NCBI RefSeq assembly: GCF_900290275.1
Contig: NZ_LT985325.1
Location: 236,808-300,807, forward strand
From: Prevotella merdae
Lineage (GTDB): Bacteria; Bacteroidota; Bacteroidia; Bacteroidales; Bacteroidaceae
Reading direction: 5' to 3'
DNA: 64,000 nucleotides
Numbering within the stretch: the first letter of the stretch is position 1; each line of letters begins with the position of its first letter. The notes beneath the pieces were generated by a model, which saw nothing but the letters and a program-made list of their open reading frames with translations, was not told where the DNA came from and made no database searches. The position numbers were made by a program, and so were the translations under genes. Below, one piece after another: positions 37,710 to 46,005 of the stretch.

Positions 37710-39995
37710 TTAAGCATAGCTGTGCATTCCACCCAAGAAGTAGTTCACGCCAAAGTAGGTCATGATGATTGTGCAGAATGCCACTACCATAAATATATGA
37801 TACACTATGGGCTTGTGCAATTGTGGCAGCGTCTTTGGGTGCAATGCCGCTGCATACACCATAAATGTAATAAGTGCCCATACCTCTTTGGGGTCCCATC
37901 CCCAGTATTCGCCCCATGATACGTTTGCCCATATTGCTCCTACGAATATGCCTATGCCCATTGTTGCAATGGCTGGATATAGAAATAGCAATGATAGTTG
38001 CTGAAGTGCAAGCATTATATCTGCGGAATTGTGGTTGAGGTATCTCACAATAAGTGCTGTCAGACCGCAAATGAATGTCAGCGACAATAAGGCGAAGCCT
38101 ATCATGATGATTGACACATGTATGCTGAGCAATGGCGAGTTGAGCACAGGCATGATGTGTGTTATCTGTGGATCCATCTCGCTAAGATGACTCACAAGCA
38201 AGAAGAATCCTGACATCAAGAAACCACAAGTAAGCAGTATACGGAACCTAAAACTTAGTGCAAGCGATACCAGCATCACAATCCATGTTACAAATAGCAT
38301 TGTCTCGTATCCGTTTGCCATAGGCATGGTGCCGCTGATAGTCCAGCGCAGATACTCGCAATAGCTTAGCGATATGAATGCTGCCAGCATTATGCCACGC
38401 GATAGCCATACTATAATGATGTCGGCATGTGTGTCAAGGCTGTTGCCTGTCCTGCACTTTCGGCATAGTCGTGCTACGGTATACATAAATGTTACGAATC
38501 CCATGGTTAGGCATAACATAAAGAGGTTGTTGGCAAACGGAATGTCGTTGTATGTGCGTTCGGCTGCTACCTGATTGGCTGTAGGCAGCGATGTGCCAGC
38601 GTTGCTTGCCTGATACTTCAGCAACTTGCCTACAATTTCGTCCATCTGCTTATAGTTCTTTGCTTCGGCTTCGCTGTAGAGTAGGGCAAGTACAGATTTA
38701 ATGAACCTCTTATTCTGAAGACTCATTGTTTGTGGTTGCTCGTCGGTTGGTGCAAGCCATGTTGTCTTGCCTTGTTGTGTATACGGAAAAATCTTAAGCA
38801 CAACTCCGCGTTGCAGGTTGACAAGCAACTGTATCTTGTCGTCTATTGCAACAGCCTGGGTGTTAAACTTATCGTGATTGCCGTCATAATACTCCTTGAC
38901 ATAGGGTCCGATGGTATATCCGCCCATCTCTTTATTAAAGAAGGTGTTTGCCGATACATAGTCGGGCAGTTGTAATGTATTCTTCAGCTCGCCGCCCTTA
39001 ATCTTAAGCATAGGCTCGTTCATCCAATCGTCTCCCCAGAATATCCATCCCGTCAGCACTTGCTCGGCTGTCAGTCCTTTGTAGCTATCAGCTCCATATA
39101 GTTTCTTTGTAAAGTCGATGGCAAATGTCTGCATTGGGCAGATGCGGTTGTTGTACAGTATGAATAGATTGCCAAACTGTTCGGCTGTCTCTTGTGGCAG
39201 GGATCGTGCTTTTACATCTCCCGACTTGTCTTCGGCATAAGCACCATTTTCATTAGGTGCATACATGCCAAAGAGCATCGCTATAAGCAATGCTCCACGC
39301 TTTAGCATCTTGCTGTGCAAAAGCTTACGGTATGCTCCCCTTGGGTCGAGGAGCATACCAACAAGCGATATAAAGAGAAGAGCATAGCCAGTGTATGTCA
39401 CCGGAATGCCAATTGGGTCTGAATTGGTTGATAGCGATGCTCCAAGCATGTCGTTGTCGTAAGACGCCTGGTATAGTCGCATAGAACCATAACTGAAAAT
39501 TTTGTTCATCGACACTTTGCCTTTTACTGACTTGCCGTCATCGTTGATAGTGAATATCGATACATAGTCTTGCGCCGCATCTGTTCCGGCATGATACTTC
39601 ACTTCAAAACTGTCGAGACGTATTTCGAAGGGAAGCGTAGCCTCGTGATACTTGTTGTCTTTGTCTACAATGGTGTACTGGTTGCTGAATACTCCTTTGC
39701 GCAGGTGTATCTGGCCTCGTTGCGAACTAACATGTGTAACAAATGCACCAACAAGTATTATGACAAATGCCATGTGCAAGGCAATGCCGGTCCATGCCTT
39801 AGTCATGTGTCTTACAAAATACACTATCGACAATGCGGCAAGTACAGCCCACAAGAGCACAAACCACCATGAGCCATATATACATGATGCAACATAATCG
39901 CTGCCCATATACTTCTCTATTACTGTTGCTGCCCCCATGCACACAACGACGAGAATGTATATGGCAAACAGTAGGGTCTTTGTGGTTTTTTGCAT
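37710..39995 (-). CDS. ccsBA: Cytochrome c biogenesis protein CcsBA (ResB-CcsA fusion)
   Basis: A 761-aa system II cytochrome c synthase that carries haem across the inner membrane and attaches it to CxxCH motifs. It has an N-terminal ResB/CcsB part (helices about 5-95 and one near 210) and a large periplasmic domain (about 250-480). The CcsA part of several helices follows, with the WWD haem motif WGEYWGWDPKEVWALI near residue 690. Histidines in transmembrane segments (SPLLSIHVSI, YAAALH) are likely haem ligands. It follows the di-haem oxidoreductase gene by 16 bp, which supplies a substrate. A shortened paralogue is at 29132-30292. Confidence 0.92.
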   Translation of the reverse strand: MQKTTKTLLFAIYILVVVCMGAATVIEKYMGSDYVASCIYGSWWFVLLWAVLAALSIVYFVRHMTKAWTGIALHMAFVIILVGAFVTHVSSQRGQIHLRKGVFSNQYTIVDKDNKYHEATLPFEIRLDSFEVKYHAGTDAAQDYVSIFTINDDGKSVKGKVSMNKIFSYGSMRLYQASYDNDMLGASLSTNSDPIGIPVTYTGYALLFISLVGMLLDPRGAYRKLLHSKMLKRGALLIAMLFGMYAPNENGAYAEDKSGDVKARSLPQETAEQFGNLFILYNNRICPMQTFAIDFTKKLYGADSYKGLTAEQVLTGWIFWGDDWMNEPMLKIKGGELKNTLQLPDYVSANTFFNKEMGGYTIGPYVKEYYDGNHDKFNTQAVAIDDKIQLLVNLQRGVVLKIFPYTQQGKTTWLAPTDEQPQTMSLQNKRFIKSVLALLYSEAEAKNYKQMDEIVGKLLKYQASNAGTSLPTANQVAAERTYNDIPFANNLFMLCLTMGFVTFMYTVARLCRKCRTGNSLDTHADIIIVWLSRGIMLAAFISLSYCEYLRWTISGTMPMANGYETMLFVTWIVMLVSLALSFRFRILLTCGFLMSGFFLLVSHLSEMDPQITHIMPVLNSPLLSIHVSIIMIGFALLSLTFICGLTALIVRYLNHNSADIMLALQQLSLLFLYPAIATMGIGIFVGAIWANVSWGEYWGWDPKEVWALITFMVYAAALHPKTLPQLHKPIVYHIFMVVAFCTIIMTYFGVNYFLGGMHSYA

Positions 39996-40011
39996 AATGT
40001 GTGTCTTTTTT

Positions 40012-41772
40012 TTAGATTGAACGCAGGAACATTACCACAGCATCGCGGTCGCTCTTGCTCAGATTATAGAACTTCAAAGCCGAGTTGTAGGCATGCGAGT
40101 TCTTTGAATATGCGTGCCACATGATTGCCTCTACCTCATTGCGTGCGCGGCAGTCATGCAAACGCTCTGTACCCGAACCATTTACACCTGCCAATCCTCT
40201 TCCCCACAATGGAGTAGTGCGGCACCATGAACCATGTATATCGTTTATCATATAGAGTTTGTGTTGCATCATGTCCGAGTAAGGATAGATGGTCTGGTTG
40301 GCATAGCGCGGCAACTTCTTGTCGGCAATCATGTTTGGAGTCCAGTAATTGTCAGAACCTGTCTTCCATGACGGACGATGACAGCTTGCGCAACCTATCT
40401 CCATAAATACCTTCTTGCCCTGCTGAACGCGAGCATCATTAAGGTTACGTGCACGTGGAATAGCCAAACCGCGATGCCATACCATAAAGTCGTAGAACTT
40501 GTCAGCCGACATCTCAGGCTCGAAGTTGTGCCATTCGTTGTCAAACTGGTTAGTACCTGGCTTAAGCAGATTTTCTACCTTTGTTGCTATCTCGTCGTCG
40601 GTATTAGCCCAGAAAGGTGATGTAGGGTCTTTCTTTATATTCTCTATCACTTCCTTGTCGGCTGCCATTGCTGCTGCCCAAGCATTTGTAGTGTAAAGCT
40701 TTGGACGGTCGGGACGTGTAACGTTGGTGATATTCCATATAGCATTGGCTCCAGGTCCGTCCTGAAGTGAGGCACGTGTCAAGGCATAGGTGAAACGCTT
40801 AATCATCTTCTTGCCTTCCTCACCGTTGGCATACTTACCAGCACCTATTGTTGCTGTATACCATGCGCCGTTGGCAAAGTCGTTGGCATTGGCATCCCAG
40901 AAGTTAGGGTTTACATATTCGCTCACATCAGCCACCTTTGCAATGTTCTTGTAGTAGTTGGCTGTTGATGCATATTGTGCCTTGATATCATCCTCGGTAA
41001 TGGCATCGAGCAGACCGGTACCCATAACACCTATGGTTGACTCCATACGCACAGCTACAGCCTTGTTGCCAGTATCGTATGGGTTAGGACTTGTGCGGAA
41101 AGCAGAGCGAGGGATTGTAATCTCAGGATAGATAAGTGAGTATTTCTCGCCATCGGGAAACTGCATCGGCAATCCGCTCTCCATTGCTGTCACCTCATGC
41201 CATTGGAGATTTATCTGACTCTCATCTATTGGCGCCTTAAATGGTTCTGTAGCTTGTGTCTGTGGCATGCCAGTTACTTCAGCCACATATCCTCCGTCGT
41301 TGCTGTTGGCTCCATCAGTAGGATGATAAACAGCAAGCAGATAACCATTGCCGTTGCCATACTGTGTGGTGTAAGAGTCCATACGTCTGCCATGTCCGTA
41401 GTTAGGATGGCAGTCGAGACAAGAACGGCGTACTGAAGCAGGACCAAGACCACCAAAGCCTGACGCTGCTGATGTAAACTGACGCTCAAAGAACTTCTCG
41501 CCTGCATTAAAGTTGTCGATAAGTCCCTGCTCAGTTACTGCAGGAGCCTCGTCTTCATAACAACCCGAAGTGACATTGTCGGTTGTGCCAAGCTCGCCAC
41601 CTGGATACCATTCATCTTTAGAGAAGTTGCCTACAGCCTGACCTACGTACTTACCGTCCGACTCCATAGGCTCGAATTTATCCACTGGTGTAGGGTCGTC
41701 GTCATTACATGAAAGCAATGACATCGATAAGCACATTGCCAATGAACCGAAGAGGTATATTTTCTTATTCAT
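40012..41772 (-). CDS. Di-haem oxidoreductase lipoprotein (DUF1111/DHOR type)
   Basis: A 586-aa lipoprotein (lipobox SLLSC, Cys22) with two c-type haem sites, CLDCH (118-122) and CASCH (461-465). The spacing and sequence (FGGLGPASVRRSCLDCH, GKKVFMEIGCASCH, HGSWCRTTPLWGRGL) match the thiol oxidoreductase-like DUF1111 family, distantly related to MauG/peroxidases. It sits between imelysin and the CcsBA haem-attachment protein. A role in periplasmic iron redox chemistry is inferred from this context, not proven. Confidence 0.88.
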   Translation of the reverse strand: MNKKIYLFGSLAMCLSMSLLSCNDDDPTPVDKFEPMESDGKYVGQAVGNFSKDEWYPGGELGTTDNVTSGCYEDEAPAVTEQGLIDNFNAGEKFFERQFTSAASGFGGLGPASVRRSCLDCHPNYGHGRRMDSYTTQYGNGNGYLLAVYHPTDGANSNDGGYVAEVTGMPQTQATEPFKAPIDESQINLQWHEVTAMESGLPMQFPDGEKYSLIYPEITIPRSAFRTSPNPYDTGNKAVAVRMESTIGVMGTGLLDAITEDDIKAQYASTANYYKNIAKVADVSEYVNPNFWDANANDFANGAWYTATIGAGKYANGEEGKKMIKRFTYALTRASLQDGPGANAIWNITNVTRPDRPKLYTTNAWAAAMAADKEVIENIKKDPTSPFWANTDDEIATKVENLLKPGTNQFDNEWHNFEPEMSADKFYDFMVWHRGLAIPRARNLNDARVQQGKKVFMEIGCASCHRPSWKTGSDNYWTPNMIADKKLPRYANQTIYPYSDMMQHKLYMINDIHGSWCRTTPLWGRGLAGVNGSGTERLHDCRARNEVEAIMWHAYSKNSHAYNSALKFYNLSKSDRDAVVMFLRSI

Positions 41773-41809
41773 AATGTATTATTTTATAAATGTGTTCAAA
41801 TAATAATAG

Positions 41810-41837
41810 GTGGGTATGACATACCTGCCATACCCAC
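41810..41837. repeat. REP-like hairpin between imelysin and DHOR genes
   Basis: Stem GTGGGTATG (41810-41818) / CATACCCAC (41829-41837), followed by GCAAGTAG. The tail CACGCAAGTAG also follows the hairpin at 52797-52823. Confidence 0.5.
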
Positions 41838-41859
41838 GCAAGTAGTTAATATTGATTTG

Positions 41860-43209
41860 TTAGATAGCGTCCTGCAGGTTAATCCATGAACCGGCATTGT
41901 TAAGCTCCTCGTCAAGTGCCGATACAGCATCGATGCAATCCTTAACGCGCTGTGCTCCCGGCTCCTCAACAAACGACTTACCGCTGTTCTTGGCTGTCTC
42001 AAGTGTCTGGATAGCTGTGTTGAGTGCGTTTACAAGTTTGTCATAACCAGAGTAGTTCATCTTCTTCAGAAGGCTCAACATAGAATTCTCAGCAGGTGTT
42101 GTGGTGTTTATGTCGCGTGTGCCATATAGAGAGTTCTTGATTGAGTAGATATTGTCCTGGTAGTCGATGAACGAACGGTGGCTGTAGGGAGACTCGATAT
42201 AGTCGATTGACTCCTTCTCGCCATCCTCTGTTGTGCCACCATGACCGGTAGCAACACGATAAGCCTGACCCAACTTCTGGTCGGCTACCTCAGCACAGAT
42301 GTTTGAGCAACCTCCTACGAAGATTTGATTCATAGTGCCCTGCCATGAGGTATAGCCTGTTGTTGACGACGGAGAAAGCAAGTTTTGGCCAAAGCACATT
42401 GTACCATTTGAAGCAAGACCATTGTAGCGAAGTGTGCTGAACACGTAGCTACCCTCGCCGCTGAGGATTGCCTTTGTCTCGTTGCTTGCTGCGCTACCCA
42501 TCCATGTAAACTCAAGAAGAGCTGTGATGTTGCGAACGTCAGCAGCTACAGCCTGAAGGAAGGCAAGCTCGTCGATACCCTTTACTGATGTAACACCTTC
42601 GTCTGTGTCATTAGCCTTAAGAGCCTCAACAGTACGATGTGCACCATTGCGGAAGAGCACGAACTCCATACCATGGAAACCAAGTACCGACTGGAACTGT
42701 GTGTTGTGCTCAGAAACAAACTTGGCAGGGTTCTCGCTCTTGAAACCTGCGATAAGGGTCTCGTTCTTGAGCGCCTTCTCAAGTTCGTCACGGTCGAGTG
42801 GCCATGAGTCAATATGTGGATCAAGCTCATTGTCTGTTGCCGAACCAAAGAGGAATGCCTCGCTGCGCTCCCACTCACGACGTGTGTTCTTGAATGCTTC
42901 GCATGCTGCATTAATCTCGTCCTGTGTCATTGTACCAGCCTCAGCCGACTTATAAAGGGTCTGTGCTGCACTATACAATGTGCGTGCGTTTGTGGCAAGA
43001 GCCTGATAAGTTGGGTAAACAACTGCCTGAACATAGTTCTTTGCCACTTTTTGCATCTCCTTGTCCTGGCTGCTTACTGATGTTGTAGCCTGACCTACTT
43101 CAGGAAGGTTGAACACTTCGTCGCCGCCGTTATCGCTGCCACATGCTGTGAATCCAAGGGTCATGGCACCAAGAAGGAATGCCATAACGAATTTCTGAAT
43201 TTTTTTCAT
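41860..43209 (-). CDS. Imelysin-family lipoprotein (M75)
   Basis: A 449-aa lipoprotein (lipobox GFTAC). The imelysin/ICMP fold is recognised by REWERSEAFLFGSATDNELDPHIDSWPLD and the metal-site box GFHGMEFVLFRNGAHR (GxHxxE motif, here GFHGMEF). Imelysins are iron-regulated periplasmic or surface proteins, related to EfeO, taking part in iron uptake. It follows the porin by 31 bp and precedes the di-haem oxidoreductase by 87 bp. Confidence 0.9.
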   Translation of the reverse strand: MKKIQKFVMAFLLGAMTLGFTACGSDNGGDEVFNLPEVGQATTSVSSQDKEMQKVAKNYVQAVVYPTYQALATNARTLYSAAQTLYKSAEAGTMTQDEINAACEAFKNTRREWERSEAFLFGSATDNELDPHIDSWPLDRDELEKALKNETLIAGFKSENPAKFVSEHNTQFQSVLGFHGMEFVLFRNGAHRTVEALKANDTDEGVTSVKGIDELAFLQAVAADVRNITALLEFTWMGSAASNETKAILSGEGSYVFSTLRYNGLASNGTMCFGQNLLSPSSTTGYTSWQGTMNQIFVGGCSNICAEVADQKLGQAYRVATGHGGTTEDGEKESIDYIESPYSHRSFIDYQDNIYSIKNSLYGTRDINTTTPAENSMLSLLKKMNYSGYDKLVNALNTAIQTLETAKNSGKSFVEEPGAQRVKDCIDAVSALDEELNNAGSWINLQDAI

Positions 43210-43240
43210 CTTTTTGCTATTAATTATTAATGTTAGTTAC

Positions 43241-44539
43241 TTATAAGAACATTCCCTGATATGCCACGCCTATGTTTATTGCAGGCTCATCGTTGTACTG
43301 CGATTTAAACTTGCGATAGCTGTATTCTGCCTTTACACAAATCTGTGGCAATGGATAATAATTTATGCCACCTGCGAATATCTTCTTGCTTGTGTATTCC
43401 TTCGAACTGCCAAGGCACGAGTTGTAATACTCAAAGTGACCAAACACATATAGCTTTTGCTTGTCGGCGCGAAGCTTTGCTATCTGCGAGAAAATGTCGT
43501 AGCCTATCTCTATGCCTGTGGCTATAGCGTGCGATCCAAATGTCTGGTTGCTCTCGTAAGGCTTAACGTATTGTGTGCCTGGCTTGCGTATAGCGCTTAT
43601 TGTCTTCGCGTCGCTTACATATCCGTAGTCGGCGTTGCCGCGTGCAATCCAGTTGTGTGCGTTGTATGTAAAGTCTACTGCTCCAAGGTAAATGTTGCCT
43701 TTAATGTTCTTGTTTTTGCCTGTCTCCATGTCGTGAGGCACGGCATTATGCATCGATTGTCCATAATATCCGCTCAATCCTACTCTAAGACCTGGGATTG
43801 TGTAGTTGTCTACTCGTGCTGAGAAGCCATATTTATTGGCTGTCTCAAACTCGAATGGCTTTGTTGTTCCTGGTTTTATCCATTGGTCGCGCGAGAATTG
43901 CCAAGCATCCAAACCTGCTATCATCTGCAACTCATAACGGAAGTCGCCCGTGCGTCCCCAAAATGAAATGCCTGTCTGATGCCATGTACATGGCAGTATG
44001 GTGTTTTCTCCCTCGGGACGATATACCGTGAAGAAGTTTAATGGCTCATGGTGAGCATTGGTCAAGCCTACTGGCACTACGATATGTCCTACACGTATAT
44101 TGGCAAACCTGCCAAACGATTTCTGAATCCAGAACTGCTCAAGTTCTACCTCACCGCCACGTTCTTGTTCTTGCTCAAACTCTATAGCTTCCTCGGCCTC
44201 GTATTCTATTGCCGATCCCGTACCTCCATGCTCAAACTCTATCTCGGTGCCAAGCGTCCAACCCTTGCCAAAGTCATATCCAAGATATATCACGGCATGT
44301 GGTATGTCGAAGCGTCCATGACTTGGATCGTTCTTTCTACTGCTTGCCGAACTGTAACGGTTACCAGAGTCGCTGTAGAAGTTGCGGCTTAATGCTACCT
44401 CACCGTATCCGCCAATACTTAGTCTATTACCACTGACATGTTGCATCACACTGTCGGCAGTCGCAGTCTGTGCATTTGCGGCTAACGGAGCGCATATTGC
44501 AGCTGCGCAAGCCATAGAAACAATTGTCGATTTATTCAT
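43241..44539 (-). CDS. Outer-membrane porin heading the iron operon
   Basis: A 432-aa outer-membrane beta-barrel protein with signal peptide ending AANAQ. Strands such as LSIGGYGEVALSRNF, HAVIYLGYDFGKGWTLGTEIEFEHGG and ANIRVGHIVVPVGLTNAHHEPLNFF are typical of Prevotella/Bacteroides porins seen with imelysin genes. An acidic stretch (EYEAEEAIEFEQEQERGGEVELEQ, residues ~115-140) may be a cation-attracting loop. It is the first gene of the porin-imelysin-DHOR-ccsBA cluster. Confidence 0.8.
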   Translation of the reverse strand: MNKSTIVSMACAAAICAPLAANAQTATADSVMQHVSGNRLSIGGYGEVALSRNFYSDSGNRYSSASSRKNDPSHGRFDIPHAVIYLGYDFGKGWTLGTEIEFEHGGTGSAIEYEAEEAIEFEQEQERGGEVELEQFWIQKSFGRFANIRVGHIVVPVGLTNAHHEPLNFFTVYRPEGENTILPCTWHQTGISFWGRTGDFRYELQMIAGLDAWQFSRDQWIKPGTTKPFEFETANKYGFSARVDNYTIPGLRVGLSGYYGQSMHNAVPHDMETGKNKNIKGNIYLGAVDFTYNAHNWIARGNADYGYVSDAKTISAIRKPGTQYVKPYESNQTFGSHAIATGIEIGYDIFSQIAKLRADKQKLYVFGHFEYYNSCLGSSKEYTSKKIFAGGINYYPLPQICVKAEYSYRKFKSQYNDEPAINIGVAYQGMFL

Positions 44540-44829
44540 GATTTTTAATATTTATTTGCGACTGCAAAGGTATCGCTAATGCCTAAACATGACAATACTC
44601 AATATTTGGTAAATAGCAAAGGGGTAGTTTTATCATCATATTTAGGTAATATTGTCAAAAAACGAATTATTAAAAATATAAAATACCTATATATGATGAT
44701 TGTAGGTTTCGTGTTTTTTTTGTTATTTTGCAAGTGTTATATATATAATGTATAATACATATTTATAATATACCTGCAAGTCGTATTGTGGGTACAAGGA
44801 CATAACAATAGGTATAAGCATACAATAAG
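44540..44829. other. Divergent promoter region
   Basis: AT-rich spacer between the iron-operon porin (minus) and the hemerythrin-LuxR regulator (plus). It holds the minus promoter at 44565-44595. No clear TAnnTTTG box is seen for the plus gene; the stretch TATATATAATGTATAATAC at about 44740-44758 is the most promoter-like part. Confidence 0.5.
44565..44595 (-). promoter_or_regulatory. Promoter of the porin-imelysin-DHOR-ccsBA operon
   Basis: Minus-strand TACCTTTG at 44565-44572, TTG at 44593-44595, spacing 20. The leader to 44539 is about 22 bases. Confidence 0.65.
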
Positions 44830-45786
44830 ATGAAAAATCAGAAAATGTATGAACCCGACGACAAGATGATATCTCTTATCCGGGACAACTACAACTTGCT
44901 TCAGAGTCTTGGCAGTTTTGGTATAAGCCTTGGCTTTGGCGACAAAACAGTTAGTCAGGTGTGCGAGGAACAGCACGTTGATACATATACGTTCCTTGCT
45001 GTGGTCAATTTCACTATCAATGGTTATCGCGACTTCGACGATGCTACTCGTCTTTCCATGCCAACCCTTTTGCAATATCTCAAGGCAAGCCACGATTATT
45101 TCATAGGTTTCCAACTGCCATTTATACGCAAGGAACTTGTAGATGCGCTTGACGATAAGGATAATCTTGCTCGACTCATCCTTAAACTCTACGACGAGTA
45201 TGCTCGTTCAATCACCGCTCACATGAAGTACGAGGAGAAGAATGTGTATCCTTATGTCGAGGCTTTGCTGCAAGGCAAGCCCGTTAACGACTTCGAGATA
45301 GACATGTATTCCAAGCATCATGGCCAGGAGAGTAGCAAGTTGCGCGAGCTAAAGAGTATTATCATCAAGTATCTGCCAAGCGATGGTCTGCACAACAATC
45401 AGCTATCTGCCACATTGTATGATATATATAATAATGAGGAATGGCTGTCGCTGCATGCCCAGGTAGAGGACGAGATATTTATACCTGCGGTGCGTCGTTT
45501 AGAACAGAAACTTAAGCAGAGCGATGTTACAGCCAAAATATCCAACATGATTGGCAAGAATGTAGATGGAACCGAGGCTCTTGGCGAACGCGAGAAGGAT
45601 GTAATTGTGGCTCTTGTGCAAGGTATGACCAATAAGGAGATAGCCGACCATCTGTGCATATCGGTCAATACCGTTATCACTCATCGTCGTAACATTGCAC
45701 GTAAGTTACAGATACACAGTCCGGCAGGGCTTACCATTTACGCAATAGTTAACAACCTTGTCGATATTAGTTCGGTTAAGTTGTAA
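44830..45786 (+). CDS. Hemerythrin-domain LuxR-type regulator
   Basis: A 318-aa fusion. The N-terminus (about 25-65, DKTVSQVCEEQHVDTYTFLAVVNF) looks like the ScdA/Ric-type N-terminal segment. A hemerythrin-like four-helix bundle follows (about 80-235) with likely iron ligands: His in LKASHDYFI, His and Glu in TAHMKYEEKNVYPYV, His in SKHHGQESSK, and His and Glu in LHAQVEDEIFIP. A LuxR/NarL helix-turn-helix closes it (about 250-318, LGEREKDVIVALVQGMTNKEIADHL). A di-iron sensor of O2 or NO controlling transcription is a reasonable inference. The gene lies directly before nrdDG, with a terminator between. Confidence 0.9.
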   Translation: MKNQKMYEPDDKMISLIRDNYNLLQSLGSFGISLGFGDKTVSQVCEEQHVDTYTFLAVVNFTINGYRDFDDATRLSMPTLLQYLKASHDYFIGFQLPFIRKELVDALDDKDNLARLILKLYDEYARSITAHMKYEEKNVYPYVEALLQGKPVNDFEIDMYSKHHGQESSKLRELKSIIIKYLPSDGLHNNQLSATLYDIYNNEEWLSLHAQVEDEIFIPAVRRLEQKLKQSDVTAKISNMIGKNVDGTEALGEREKDVIVALVQGMTNKEIADHLCISVNTVITHRRNIARKLQIHSPAGLTIYAIVNNLVDISSVKL

Positions 45787-45811
45787 ATTAACATTGGTTT
45801 TAACAAGATTT

Positions 45812-45838
45812 AAGGCGGAAAATTTTTCCGCTTTTTTT
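45812..45838 (+). terminator. Intrinsic terminator after the hemerythrin regulator
   Basis: GCGGAAAA (45815-45822) pairs with TTTTCCGC (45824-45831) and is followed by seven T. Confidence 0.75.
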
Positions 45839-45872
45839 GTGCTTATACTGTACGCAAGTCGTTTTTTTATAG

Positions 45873-45880
45873 TATCTTTG
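45873..45880 (+). promoter_or_regulatory. -7 box of nrdD
   Basis: TATCTTTG (TAnnTTTG) with no good -33 TTG upstream, so an activator may be needed. It predicts a ~120-base leader containing the repeats at 45905-45959. Confidence 0.5.
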
Positions 45881-45904
45881 CAATCGGTTTTAAGAATGAA
45901 AGAC

Positions 45905-45959
45905 GGGAAACTTTTTAGCCTTAAGTTTTCCAAAAGTTTTCCAAAACGGAAAACTTTTT
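45905..45959 (+). repeat. Four GGAAAACTT-type sites in the nrdD leader
   Basis: GGGAAACTTTTT (45905), AAGTTTTCC (45923), AAAAGTTTTCC (45932) and GGAAAACTTTTT (45948) alternate in orientation. They may form RNA hairpins or a protein operator. Confidence 0.6.
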
Positions 45960-46005
45960 GCATTTTAGAAACTTGAAAGTTGTCAAAAACATATTACTAA
46001 ATATA

